From contig JBBHKE010001177.1 of assembly GCA_037447655.1 (NCBI GenBank), positions 128,165 to 158,962 of the forward strand: a DNA stretch of 30,798 nt. The letters run 5' to 3'. The translations under genes were made by a program, and so were the position numbers. This DNA comes from Zygnema cylindricum. Its lineage: Eukaryota; Streptophyta; Zygnematophyceae; Zygnematales; Zygnemataceae. The notes under the pieces are model-generated. The model ran no database searches and was not told where the DNA came from. It worked only from the letters and a program-made list of their open reading frames with translations. This document shows, in pieces, positions 1 through 10,147 of this stretch; the stretch's first letter is position 1; every line of letters begins with the position of its first letter.

Positions 1-620
1 GCACCCCAGATTTATTGTTCACCCATAGTAACTTTGCCCAATTCCCAGTTTAATCATGGCTTTAATGCGCGCATGCAAAGTATTTCAAGATTACTTTGCA
101 AATCATACGTGCCATGAAGCAAAGCATGTTTAAAACCATGCTTTGCAGTGAAAGTGAATTCCCTTAAAGCATCCTTCAAAGCGCACGCTTTAAACAATAC
201 GTGCTAGCACGCTTCAGCGCAAAGCAAACCGCGCGTTAAAACGTGCATTTACAATGCATCACTTTGCATTGCAAACTAACCAATCATTTCGCGATTCATC
301 AATCATTCTCTAAAGCGTGCAAAAACGTAACCAGTCAGACTCAGTGAAACGTACGCGCGTAATTTCGGTACTAATTTGACCCTTAACCCGTTTCAATGAT
401 ACCCACTTGTTATTTAGACCCCACGCTGTCACCTAAATACACCCATCGCTATAACTTTTAAAATATAACTCTAAATAGCGTGATTCTTTTGCAGGCGTCT
501 ACCAAATTTAGTACTCTATAATCATAACACCTAAATACCCCTTTATAAACAAGTTCGATCCGCTATTGCTGTTACAAGGAGCGTGCGAGACTTTTGTCTC
601 GTATGCATTTTTAGGAGTCT
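1..620. other. Gene-free DNA with GCAAAGC/GCTTTGC-rich start
   Basis: No convincing coding frame. The first 290 bases contain many copies of GCAAAG, CTTTGC and GCATGC-type words in both orientations (for example around 75-160 and 215-275), giving short imperfect palindromes. From about 330 onward the sequence is plain AT-rich DNA. I cannot assign it to a known element. Confidence 0.4.
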
Positions 621-3400
621 TCTTTATTTCTAGTGAGAATGCTTACAAAGTTACAATTATGAAGAGGCGACTCAAATACTTCAACAATTCAAACGAAGTG
701 AACCACGCACTATTCCCCAAAATTCCGAACCCACACTAAAACTCAATAATTGACGAACGCTACAATAGGTGTAACTGAATAATTTATAACATCTAACCCC
801 CTTCAAGAAATACAAGTTTACTTCCATCTATGTACAAAGCAAGATTGAAATGTAAAATTGTTGACGACCGTTAGAAGGTGGGAGTTGAAAATCCTACGAA
901 ATTCAAGCATACAAGAACATTAGAAAGCCAAAACAAAGAGCTACAACAACAAACACATAACTATAGTAACATAAAAAACTACTCCATACCCTAAAAAAAA
1001 AAAGTGGGCTCACGCCCTAGAGACTAAGACTGTGCCACATTAAATACTATAGCTACAAATATCCTATAGGGCGGTGGAAAAATGTTGGTGTTATAAAATT
1101 TACATGAGAAGTGGGGTTGTTAGGTCCTCTAACTTCAAAATATCGTGGAGCGCAATCACGTACCAAGTTGTCAAAAGACGAGTCCAAGGTTCTGAAGATT
1201 CCTAAAGCGAATGAAGTTGAGAATCTCCAAAGCAAATGACGTTGTCAGTCGAGTCTCTCATAGTCCCACACTTTGGAGGCCGGTGTATCCCACGTTGCAA
1301 CAACTAATTGGACTAAAAGACTAATTGGAGTGGGGCAAATATTGGTGTAGCATTAATTTAAGATGCTACACGTGAAGAGTGAAGTCGACCATGTTATTCA
1401 ACCGAAGGGAGCAACTCAAGAAGGTTGTTAAAATCAACAACGACTACCTCATAAACAACATGTTGTTGCACCCGTGAGTGACTGTCGGTGATAAGGGAAG
1501 AGAGCAAAGGAACTTGGTCACGAACCTTAACCAGATAATAGCGAACAACCAAACAATATCGGTTGTTGAAATGCTAACAAACCTTCATCAAAATTTCAAA
1601 TTGAATGAGCCAAAATAGGAGTGCCGCCCACCATAAAACGTTAATCGTTGATAGATACCACGAGAACCCAACTTGGTGAATAAGTTGCCGATACTATGGC
1701 GGTTGTAGGACTCAACAAGAGAGTCCCACAAAAAAATTGTAACGCATCCTCTCTACAAGGGACTTGCCCTTACAAGCGACCATAAATAGTATGGCCGACG
1801 CAATTAATGTACAATGGTAGGATGACAATTCTAAAAATATATAAAGGGGAAATAAAAGAGGACGTGGGAGGCAACGTGTGCGACAACTACCTTGGGTGTT
1901 GTCTTAAACAAAGTTAAGATAGCAAATGCCATTTGCGATGAAATTTTTGAAAGGTCCTACAAACTAAAAACCAGAAAGGGGTATGCTTTTGGCCAAAGTT
2001 GTTTTCACTCGACCGAAGAATTGCATTTGAAAGTACCAAAACATACATTACTCCGACAAACTCGGTGCGTACAAAAAACAAAAATCATGTAATACTTTGA
2101 CTTTTGAGAAACTAGCGTGTTTACCTCACAACCACATTAACAAAACATCGCGGGTCTAACAGACTCTTATAAAGGTGAAATTAGCAAACCAAAAACTTGA
2201 CGATGTTTTCCGTTTTACGTAAAAGATTCTTGCATTGACCGATGAAAATACTATCAACAGAAGCATAAAAATAAAGGAACTCAGCACACAAGCTTCTCTA
2301 CTGAAACATATAAACAATGAAATTATGCACAAAAGGAACCACAACTGGCCAATAAAAACAAAGTAGACCAGTACACGTGCCACAAACATAAACAAAAAAA
2401 CAAAAAAAGCCATAGAGGTTGAGGAGTTGAGAGGGAACCTCGCTTGCACAAGAATGTTTTGATTCTACGTTCCAATTACAGTTTTGTTGACTTCAATGGC
2501 GAAAAGTTGATTATATTCTAATTGGTCGTGAGGTAAACGGTTTGACTTTGAAAAGTCAAGGTAGTTTCAATCAATTCATACCATGGATGTACGATTTTGT
2601 ACACTTCTGATACTGTTGATGTAAACTCTCTTTTGCGAAGTAAAATTGGTCCTCGCGAAAAGTTTTTTACAAACCATGATTACGAAAGCAGTAACTAAAA
2701 CTGAAAACACTGCAACTAAACATCTAACTAAACTTCTGTTAACTGCACAACTGTGTATCTGTAAAACTATGTTTTTCACAACCAAACTACATGGAACTAG
2801 CCAATCACTACGCGATCCACTACTCTGATTAAACACAAGTAACTGTTTAAACAATAAATTTATGTTTAAACTCTGGCGAAACCTCCTGCATCCTAGTAGG
2901 TGAAGAAAGAGTTCTCAAATCCATCGGTTAAAGATGTTTAAAAATTTTACTCACGTAAATGGATAAGTAGTTATATAAAAAATTTCACGATTTTAGCGTT
3001 TTTTCTCTCATTTTTTTTTTATTACGGTGTCGACCAAGTCCAAAAGCACGGAAAAGTTAACAAATTGTAAACAACGAGGAGCGGGAGGAGAAAAAATGAG
3101 TAAATATAGGGTAAAAGAATAGTTTACAGCAAAAATAGAGCGTGAATTGTACCCAAATGTTGTAAAAAAAAATTGTGAATCCACGACTCTGTTGAAAACA
3201 GCTAATAAAAAGGAGGAAGAAAAAAAACATAAAAAAAAAAAAGAAAAAAAACTACCTTCTCTATTATACTCTCTATAACCAAAAAAAAAAAAAAACGAGG
3301 AAAGATGCCCCTGTTGTTTCTGATAAAGTATGTTTGTCAAGTTTTCTACATTTTCTACATTTTCACAATTTCTCCGTCAATTTTTTTCTTTTCCAATACT
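621..3400. other. Unassigned AT-rich intergenic region
   Basis: No frame longer than about 110 codons, no recognisable protein motif on either strand, and no clear splice-bounded exon. Between 1050 and 2050 the word GTTGT/ACAAC is frequent and the composition looks like old repeat DNA, but I could not find reverse transcriptase, integrase or terminal repeats. From 3000 to 3300 poly-A and poly-T runs dominate. It lies downstream of the SYP61-like gene on the minus strand. Confidence 0.35.
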
Positions 3401-3427
3401 TCACCAATCTCCATTTCGTAAACCAAT

Positions 3428-3482
3428 CTCGTTTTCTTTTCTTAACCGATCTTCTTTTCTTAGCCGATCTTCTTTTCTTATT
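3428..3482. repeat. Short tandem repeat in the 3' flank of the SYP61-like gene
   Basis: The unit CCGATCTTCTTTTCTTA occurs twice back to back, with a third degenerate copy just before. On the minus strand this begins about 25 bases after the stop codon of the SNARE gene, so it probably lies in the 3' UTR. Confidence 0.6.
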
Positions 3483-3507
3483 TTCCCACTCTCTCTCCCA
3501 AAATTAG

Positions 3508-3618
3508 TTAAGTATAAAAGACCAGAATAATAAGGACGAGGAGGAGGACGATGAGAGCCACAATAAGACAAAGCTGCCCTTTAAAACCCGCCTTTTTTAA
3601 AATGGTTTGCATTTTTTT
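3508..3618 (-). CDS. SYP61: SYP61-like terminal exon: membrane anchor
   Basis: Starts after a long polypyrimidine tract and ACAG on the minus strand, in phase 0. It encodes 36 residues: KKMQTILKKAGFKGQ, then about 20 residues of Leu/Ile/Val, then FYT and TAA. The KKAG-KGQ motif followed by one transmembrane helix matches the C-terminus of plant SYP61 proteins. Confidence 0.88.
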   Translation of the reverse strand, partial: KKMQTILKKAGFKGQLCLIVALIVLLLVLIILVFYT

Positions 3619-6600
3619 CTGTAAAAGCGTAAAAAAAAAAAAAAAAAAGAAAAAAAAAACAAGAAAAGCGAGAGAGAGAGAGAAAAAAAGAAGGGAAGAC
3701 TTTGTTTTTTCGAGTCGTCGATCCTGAGGAAGTTTGAAAGTTCTTTCTTTTATTATATTTCATTTTTTCCCATTTGTTCTATTTATAATTCTTAGAACTC
3801 ATTACCGATCTTATTATTATTCTGATTACTATTCTTATTCTTCATATGATTCCAATTATTTTTGTTATTATTATTCTGATCCTAACCATCAGCATTATTA
3901 CTTTAGGCTGCAATAATATTAATTATTATGATTCTCAATCTTAATATTACATATTATTATTAAATTGCGGATCGGATCAGATGCAGTTGAACGGTTTGAA
4001 CAGTTGGTGCGGTGCCAGGTTGTTGCAGTCAGGGTCGATCAGATCGGATCATCAGCTTGTCCTGAAATAGTCAAAAAGAGGGGAACAGGAAATAGTCAAC
4101 ATTCTATTTACTGTTTGTTTTCCTGTTGAATTAAATTTAAACATTGACATTTAAATAAATTTATTTTATGAATCTGATTCAGTTATTGATTTGATATCTT
4201 TTAAAAAAAAAGGGTTGTTTATGTCATAAGGTTAGTTATGTTTTTGTTTGGTTTTGTTTTTGGGAGATGGAGGGGAAAGGAGGTAGAGAGAGGGAGGGAT
4301 GGAGATAAGCGAGGGAGCAAGAGAGTGAGGAAGAGGAAAGGACAGGAGTGGATTTTTGGGTATTTCAGGGTATTTTCAGAGTATTTTAGGGTAATTTTGG
4401 AGTATTTTAGAGTATTTTATAGTATTTTCAGAGGATTTTAGGGTATTATTAGAGTTCACCTGGGCTCCGAGCTCGTCGTGAATGGCAATTCCAAGGCCTC
4501 CGATTTTTGCCAAACTCACACTCATTTGCTCCAAATGCTCGTCTTGTTGCCTTCAAATACAAACAACAAAAATGCAAAATGAGGGAGGAACAGAAGCAGA
4601 AGCAAAACCATTTGTTAATTTGACAACAACACGTTTTTTCTCGCCTCAAATCACTACACATTGCTCATCGTTATTCGACAGTTTTGGGCCGCAAATCATA
4701 GAATAGTGTTAACAACACTTCTTGAGGAAGTGGAGTACAATCTCCTCCTACGACTCCGTGCTGTAAATTAGTATCATACATTTTAATTTCGCACTAATAA
4801 ACACTAATAAATCCTTAACGGCAATAACGACCCACAGGCAGTGTACACCTCGGAGCCCATTGACTCTGGTTCGAGTGAGTGTGTTTTTGAAACAAAACCA
4901 TAAATTAGTGTTTATTACCACTATTTAGTTCAGTGGCCCATATAGAGCCACGTGGCAAAAAATTATAACAGTGTGTTAACGACAATAACTCACAAACTTT
5001 AATAGCGACGAGGAGTGTACAAGAACAAGAAAGAAGAACCGAGAGTTCAAACGAAAAAAAACTACTTTGGTTGCCTAAAAACAAATAAAAGAATGACATT
5101 CATTTGAAACCGTGCCTAAAGAATCCTAAAAGTCCCCTGGTGAAGGAAATAAACAGTAAATAATACGCCCTCCCCTCCCCTCTCCTCCCCCCCCCTCCCT
5201 CCCCAAACAACATGGTACCACAGGTATTGCCATTAATGTTCCTTTTTTTCCGGACTTTAAACTAATGTTCTCGGCGGTCAGGTTTGTAATCCGACGGTTG
5301 CGATGGAAAGACACGATTCTTACCTTTTAATTACCTGATTCCCAATGAGAATCACCAAGAGTGCACAGAGAAAAAAATGATTTAAGTGGTGAAAAAAAAT
5401 AGGATCGGCTAATGGGACTCCGGAAAACCCTTTTCAAAATTTGATCGAAAATCAAAATTTGATCCCTTAAACCTTCAAAAAAAAAGACTCTATGCCTACC
5501 TCATGAGAAGAGCTTGGCGATCGTCCTCTCCTCCTATAAAGGCGTCGTTCTCCCCAACAATGTTTGGATCAGGTCGAGGACCTCCTCCTCCTCCTCCTCC
5601 TCCTCCTCTCCCTCCTAACATGCCCGAGGAATCGGGAATGCGAAGGAGTTCCCTCCTATCTCTGTCTTTGGAGATGGAGAGGGAGGGACGCTCTGCGGTG
5701 GACTGGAGAGAGCGCTTCAGGAGGGATATCTGTAAATTGCCGGAGGAGAAACAGGGCTGAGAAATACAACTTGGGGGGAGGGGGAGAGGGAGAGGGAGAG
5801 GGAGAGAGAGAGACAGAGAGAGAAATAAGAAGGTCCCTGCAGTAGTCTCAAAAGAGGCATGAGGAGCTTTTTCCTTAATAGTTTAATCGGAACAAGGAAA
5901 ATTTCACATTGTTGACTACTGCGAACCTTCCGCAAACCCTTATAAGCATGTATGCACCCTGAAAAAAATCCATTGAACTTGTAAAACAGCCTCAGAAATT
6001 CTGAAGGCCAACTGCCACCAAAAACTTTGAAATCGGCAAAAATCACTGAAAACAAACCTTGAAACTTCACAACAAATACAAAAAAAGAGAAAAAGAAAGA
6101 AAACAGCCTCCACCTGGTTGTGTGTGGTGGCTGTCCATCGCCTCCGTCTCTCTATCTCCTGCGAATCCACACTAAATCTTGCGGGATCTCTCTCTGCCAC
6201 GGCTATGGCCTTGGCCCATTTAGTTGCTTTCCATTTTGTTCTTGGATTCCTTCCATTTCACCCTTCTTTCCTTCTTTTTTTTGCTTTCTTTTTTTTTTTT
6301 TTTTTTTTCTTGTTTTACTTTTTCTTTTTGTTTTTCTTTTGTTTTGTTTGTTCTTTTTGTTTTTTTTTTTTTCTTCCTTTTTCATTTCCTTTAATTTGTA
6401 TTTTTTTTTTTGCTTTTTCTTTACTTTCTTTTTGTTTCTTTATTTTGGTTTTGGTTTTGTTTTGGTTTTGTTTAGCACATGCCGAAATTGCTTTTAGGGT
6501 TTCCGAAACTCCTTCGCCGATTGCATTGATCTCCAGGTGGCGCCGTAAACTTCCAAACGTTTGTACGAGCTCATGGCTTGAAAGATTTTGAAGGGGAAAA

Positions 6601-8071
6601 TCAAATCCTTTGAGGCTTTCCTAGAGGAGACGCTGAGAGGCTCTTCGGAAGATCCTCGAGGAATTTTAAAAGGTTCATTAATGAGTTTTTTAATTTCCAA
6701 AATTTTGGGGATATATATGACAGGAAAATACAGGGAAATATAAATAAAATATATATTTGACAGGGAAATGCCGACTTTGTGCTTCTCACCTGCCATTCTA
6801 TGCTTTCACAGGCCGAGAGAAGATCCTTCCACTGCCTCTCTCTCTCCCCACTCTCCCCTCTCCCCCGTTCATATTCCAACTGCCCTGCCTGGACTCGGTC
6901 AACCTGCAAGCTCGCCACGTCACACTACAGTCACGTCACGCCAATGTCACGTCACACTGCTGTCTCGCCACACCCATGTCAAACTACAGTGACGTCCCAC
7001 CCGTGTCACATCACTACTTTAACCTCCCACCCACTGTCACATCACACCATGTGACGCCACACCCATTGTCACATCACATGATATGACGTCACTCAAGCTT
7101 GGGGTGCGACGTCTATGCATCACCGTTGAATTCGACCAGAGGCAGGAAAGTCGACAAGGGGAAGGGAGGGAAGGAGAAAAAAAGAAGAGGAGAGAGAGCC
7201 ACTTTGCTCTTCGTCGAAAAGCATATCTTCGCAGCTTCACCTCTCCGGGCTTCGTTTCACCACAGAAAACAAAGTCTCTCTCTCTCCTCCCTCCCCTCAA
7301 GTCTCAGAGAGACAGACACCACCCATTCTTTTTTTTTCTCCCACTTTCTTATTTCACTTTTTTTCACTTTTTTTTTACTTTTTTCTTTTGTCCACGTTTT
7401 CTTTCCACTTTTTTCCCACTTTTTTTTTTACTTGTTTCTTTCCTCTCCGTACATTTGCAGTTCCAGGGAGACCGCAGGTGCGGCTCTGCCTCTTGTACGG
7501 TCCGTACAATCCATAATTCGTAAGTGCGGAAACACGTGGAAAACACGTGCGGCAATTCGCTATATCTGGTTACCCGTATTATACCGTATTATACACGAAT
7601 CATACTCCTATTGTACGGATAGTACACCGGTTTTACTAGTACAATACGCGTACGGAAAGGTAAAACCACATATAGTGTTTCTCTCCCTTTACGCCCTTTA
7701 AAACTATGGCACTAAGGATGAGATCCTATTTTCCTCTCTACTTTATGGGGGGGGAAAAAAAACAGCAATAATGCCAGCTTTGCAATAATGTGTGACTCTC
7801 GTCACGTTTCAAAAATCACCAAAAGAAGAACATAAATAAAAAAAAAAAAAAAAAAACATATCAATCGCAACACAAAAGCGGTACAGCTCGTACGTTGCAA
7901 AATATTCAAAATCATCAAAATCCATTGGATCGACAAATCAGGTCTACCGAGAAAGAGAGGGGGGGAAGGAAGAGGGAGAGGGAGAGGGAGAGAGGGAGGG
8001 AGAGAGAGAGAGACACACACCGAGTCCTGAATCTCCTCCTTCACGAGGTAGAAGGGGTCTTGGGCGGACAT
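3508..8071 (-). CDS. SYP61: SYP61-like Qc-SNARE (syntaxin of plants 61), spliced gene
   Basis: Tail-anchored Qc-SNARE expected at the trans-Golgi network/early endosome, where it pairs with Qa, Qb and R-SNAREs to fuse vesicles. Exons found (minus strand): 8071-8021, 6903-6790, about 6209-6114, 5729-5500, 4550-4460 and 3618-3508. Seen: N-terminus MSAQDPFYLVKEEIQDS, then the ESIEWQ and RDPARF...ERRRRW signatures of the SYP61 N-terminal (Habc-like) domain, a DRRELLRIP segment, a poly-Gly linker, the first half of the SNARE motif (QQDEHLEQM...LGIAIHDELGAQ), and a C-terminal KKAGFKGQ plus a hydrophobic anchor ending in the stop. Junctions at exons 1/2, 3/4 and 4/5 are in phase. About 22 residues of the SNARE helix between 4459 and 3619 are not found. 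The found parts give about 230 residues; Arabidopsis SYP61 has about 245. Family assignment is secure; the model is incomplete. Confidence 0.9.
4352..4450. repeat. Tandem 10-12 bp minisatellite
   Basis: About nine degenerate copies of TATTTTAGAG/TATTTTCAGAG. Lies in the SYP61 intron just after the SNARE exon on the minus strand. Confidence 0.75.
4460..4550 (-). CDS. SYP61: SYP61-like exon: first half of SNARE helix
   Basis: One completing base plus 30 codons, from AAG|GCAACAAG to CCCAG|GTGAAC on the minus strand. The heptad pattern (HLEQMSVSLAKIGGLGIAIHDELGAQ) is the N-terminal half of a Qc-SNARE motif. The central (zero-layer) Gln fits the Gln that ends this exon. The preceding exon ends with AG, so the split Arg codon is restored in phase. 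Confidence 0.88.
4760..5015. mobile_element. Family G element (non-autonomous, partial), inverted copy
   Basis: Contains a segment (about 4930-4965) that is the reverse complement of TTTTGCCA(C/A)GTG...ATTA(T)GGGCC found near 21690 and 27672. Flanked by several AATTAGTGTTTATTA-like words. The boundaries are not certain. It includes a perfect G-box palindrome, GCCACGTGGC, at about 4949-4958. Confidence 0.45.
5270..5399. mobile_element. Family D element, partial copy
   Basis: The right end GAGAAAAAAATGATTTAAGTGGTG at 5370-5391 and the internal AATCCGACGGTTGCGAT match (in reverse) the elements near 8335 and 13602. The left end was not located. Lies in the SYP61 intron. Confidence 0.45.
5500..5729 (-). 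CDS. SYP61: SYP61-like exon: linker with poly-Gly tract
   Basis: Acceptor TTTACAG|ATATCC, donor ATGAG|GTAGGC, 76 codons plus two bases. It encodes ISLLKRSLQSTAE, then RDRRELLRIPDSSG, a run of eight Gly from a GGA microsatellite (about 5578-5605), and GGEDDRQALLMR leading into the SNARE helix. The RRELLRIP and DRQALL segments correspond to RRELMRMP and DRQMLL of the Arabidopsis protein. The opposite strand of the Gly tract reads as poly-Pro and is not a gene. Confidence 0.88.
5775..5826. repeat. GA-rich microsatellite
   Basis: (GGGAGA)n grading to (GA)n on the plus strand. On the gene strand it is a CT tract about 45 bases 5' of the acceptor of the poly-Gly exon. Confidence 0.8.
6114..6209 (-). 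CDS. SYP61: SYP61-like exon: N-terminal domain, RRRRW segment
   Basis: Encodes AIAVAERDPARFSVDSQEIERRRRWTATTHNQ, which matches the KAI...AAKDP...ELEKRRRW signature of SYP61/SYP6 proteins. The donor CACAACCAG|GTGGAG is clear. The 5' edge is uncertain: an AAG|GCC acceptor in phase 0 is used here, but the polypyrimidine tract is poor and K-W-A-K upstream may also be coding. A small exon encoding about six residues may be missing before it. Confidence 0.75.
6286..6470. repeat. Poly-T/TTTTC-rich tract in SYP61 intron 2
   Basis: About 185 bases that are almost only T with scattered C and G on the plus strand. On the sense (minus) strand this is an A/AAAG-rich stretch directly 5' of the RRRRW exon, which is why the acceptor there lacks a normal polypyrimidine tract. 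Confidence 0.8.
6790..6903 (-). CDS. SYP61: SYP61-like exon 2: N-terminal domain with ESIEWQ
   Basis: Acceptor GCTTGCAG|GTTGAC and donor TGGCAG|GTGAGA enclose exactly 38 codons in phase 0. It encodes VDRVQAGQLEYERGRGES...WKDLLSACESIEWQ. The order (D-K/R-x-Q near the start, C-x-SIEWQ at the end) matches Arabidopsis SYP61. The middle is rich in Arg/Glu/Gly because it sits next to GA-rich DNA. Confidence 0.85.
6905..7095. repeat. ACGTCA-rich degenerate minisatellite in SYP61 intron 1
   Basis: Repeated words GTCACGTCACxCC, CACATCACxCC and TGACGTC with a loose period of about 15-20 bases. CACGTCA or TGACGT occurs at least five times and CACATCA several more. It starts at the splice acceptor of exon 2 (6904). 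Confidence 0.65.
7955..8018. repeat. GA/GGGAGA microsatellite next to SYP61 exon 1
   Basis: (GGGAGA)n then (GA)n and (CA)n on the plus strand, directly following the exon 1 donor on the minus strand. Confidence 0.8.
8021..8071 (-). CDS. SYP61: SYP61-like exon 1: start codon and conserved N-terminus
   Basis: ATG at 8071, 17 codons (MSAQDPFYLVKEEIQDS), then donor TCG|GTGTGT in phase 0. The peptide is nearly identical to the first residues of Arabidopsis SYP61, which makes the start choice firm. Confidence 0.9.
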
Positions 8072-8233
8072 AAAACCGGAGTCTTTTTCTACCAGTCTGA
8101 TTTCGATGCGATTTCAACTTTCCTTTTACCAAGAGCTTCTTCTGTCTTTAGGCTTTTTTTTTTTAGGGTTTTGAATTTATTTTTAGCGTTTTTTGTGGCT
8201 ATCGGGCAGTGCCTCTTGGCCACCTCGCCCAAG

Positions 8234-8270
8234 TGACGTGACGACAAGTGTGATGACGTCGGGCCACGTA
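8234..8270. promoter_or_regulatory. Cluster of ACGT elements upstream of the SYP61-like gene
   Basis: Three ACGT cores in 37 bases, about 165-200 bp upstream of the start codon: GTGACGTG (8233-8240), ATGACGTC (8253-8260) and CCACGTA (8264-8270). These resemble plant bZIP targets (TGACG/as-1 and ABRE-like). Function is inferred from motif and position only. Confidence 0.4.
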
Positions 8271-8334
8271 CAGAGCTCAGAGGACGACAGTACAGTACGG
8301 TACAGTACACCGTGTCTCGCATTTATTGTTGATG

Positions 8335-8480
8335 TTTTTTTTCGCCACTTAACATCTTTTCTCATACGACATTCTTCTCTTTTCAAACTTGTCCGATTTT
8401 TGCTTGGACCGCCAATCAGAAGATGAGAATCTCGGATTCCAATCGCAACCGTCAGATCTACAATCTTGCGGAGATTTAAA
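8335..8480. mobile_element. Family D element, second copy (partial)
   Basis: Left end CGCCACTTAACATCTTTTCTC, then CCAATC...GAGAATC and CAACCGTCAGATCTACAA, which align with the complete element near 13602. The right inverted end is not clear. It lies about 265-410 bp upstream of the SYP61-like start. Confidence 0.5.
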
Positions 8481-8529
8481 AACCCTAAAAAACCCTAAAG
8501 TGGGGAAAACAAACATGAACACTACTGTA

Positions 8530-9024
8530 CACCGCCAATCGTTATTAGCGTTTACGTTAAATCCCACTTTTGTTTCCCATTAGTGCAGTTCCTTATTTTT
8601 CTTTATTCTATTTGGGGTTATTTTCAGTACGTTTCTCTTAAATAGAGTGGTGTACGATTATCGACCATTACAAAAAATGTACCAAAAGTTAGAAAATACA
8701 ATAAATTAGTTTTGTAACCGGACGCATGAATGTGCGTTCTAAAGGAAAAAAAACCAGGTCGTAAAATCTCGTTCGCACATATTCGCCGACGGCGCGCTTT
8801 GACCGTGTGAATGTACAGTTTAGTACGTTTGTTTGATTTTGTACGGAGACCTATATTGGTGTAAGCATGTTTGCGACCGACATTTTTTCAAGATCCAATT
8901 TACCATAATCCGACAATTAGAATGTATGATTTTTTCCAAAATTTTCAAATTCTTAAATAGCGTACACCACGGTAATTATTTGTATACGCTAAAAAAACTT
9001 ACACGCTAATAACGATTGGCTGTG
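8530..9024. mobile_element. Family A element A1 (TA-flanked MITE, CACCGCCAATC ends)
   Basis: Begins CACCGCCAATCGTTATTAGCG and ends with the inverted match CGCTAATAACGATTGGCTGTG. TA dinucleotides lie on both sides (8528-8529 and 9025-9026), as expected for a Tc1/mariner-type target duplication. The interior, about 450 bp, has no coding potential. The sequence aligns over most of its length with A2 (25590-26140) and in reverse with A4. Confidence 0.8.
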
Positions 9025-9060
9025 TACAGTACAGTAAAGTACAGTACTGTACCGTACTAG
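9025..9060. repeat. TACAG/TACTG pentamer array
   Basis: TACAGTACAGTAAAGTACAGTACTGTACCGTAC directly after the right end of A1. Similar short arrays adjoin A2, A3 and A4 and also occur at 8288-8308. Confidence 0.7.
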
Positions 9061-9101
9061 CGATGTGCGAAAACGATCGGAAACGGTGTCCAAGTACAGT
9101 A

Positions 9102-9972
9102 CACCACCAATCGCTATTAGCGTACAGGTTTCTTTGGCGTATAGGAATAATTACAGTGATTTACGATAATTAGGAATTTGAAAATTTTCAAAAAAACATA
9201 CATTTTAATTGTTTACTAAGGGTAACCTTCCATCAGGCGAAAAGTGGGGTTGTTTACAGGAGAAAGTAACTTTCCGTACTAAGCCGTACTGCCTTTTAAT
9301 TTATTTTTACAAAGTATGTTTACTAGAAACTCGTTAAGATTCTCCAGACTTTTTGGCGAAAACTTCCACCGTCCGATTTCGAATTTTCGACGCAAACGCC
9401 CCTTCTATCCAGTGTCTGGCTAGTCTCCTCCGACTGTCCTTCAAGAGGACACTTTGCGCTTACTGGACACGTGTATTGGTCCACTTGTAAAATGTCATAG
9501 TCGATCCACGACGGACGTGAAGTCTTAAACGTACATGTGGCAAATGGCGTGTACCTTCTGACATTAGAGCCACCCTGTTCGACGAAAAAATCTTGGTTGT
9601 AGGACATCTTGTCACGCCTCCGCTGGTACAACGATAATACATGAACGTACAAATGGTACATTCATGGACATTTGTACAAATTTTTATTTTGCAAACAGTC
9701 GCGCTAACATGTAATTGCGTAAATATTTTCCGGCATTCGCGGATGTCAAAAAAACGCGACGGCCTACAATTTGAACAATTTCGTATATGCACATAGTTTA
9801 GTGTGGAGATATTCTGCACCGAAAATTTTTACAAAGCAGTTTACAAATTAGAGCAAACGAAAAATTTTAATAAAAATTATTTCCAAAAAAAACGACATTC
9901 CCAATTAGCGTAAATAACGCTAATTGTTTCATTACGCTATCTATTTCATTACGCTAATAGCAATTCACGGTG
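9102..9972. mobile_element. Family A element A3 (longer relative)
   Basis: Left end CACCACCAATCGCTATTAGCG, right end CGCTAATAGCAATTCACGGTG, TA on both sides (9100-9101, 9973-9974). The first 110 bases match the right end of A1 in reverse (AATTTGAAAATTTTC, ATACATTTTAATTGT). The middle 600 bases differ from A1 and show no recognisable protein. Confidence 0.65.
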
Positions 9973-10147
9973 TACTAGATATTTTAATCGGCGTCCGCCC
10001 GTACAAATAAGCAATTGCGATTTTGTCCTTTCCAAACCTATCATTATTCTCGGGCGGCTCAACAGGATCCTATGTGGTACCAATCGCAATCTAGCACGTA
10101 AGCAATTTTTGCTTCACTGGCACGACCTGATGGAAAGGTGCTACTTA

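Noticed and set aside
620-2560. Possible LTR retrotransposon remnant
   Set aside because: No reverse transcriptase, integrase, protease or paired long terminal repeats could be seen.
5503-5760. Plus-strand frame with a poly-proline tract
   Set aside because: Antisense of the SYP61 poly-Gly exon, which has both family similarity and matching splice phases.
7099-7701. 200-codon plus-strand frame
   Set aside because: Low-complexity Lys/Arg and Phe/Ser stretches over CT- and T-rich intron DNA of the SYP61 gene; no domain.
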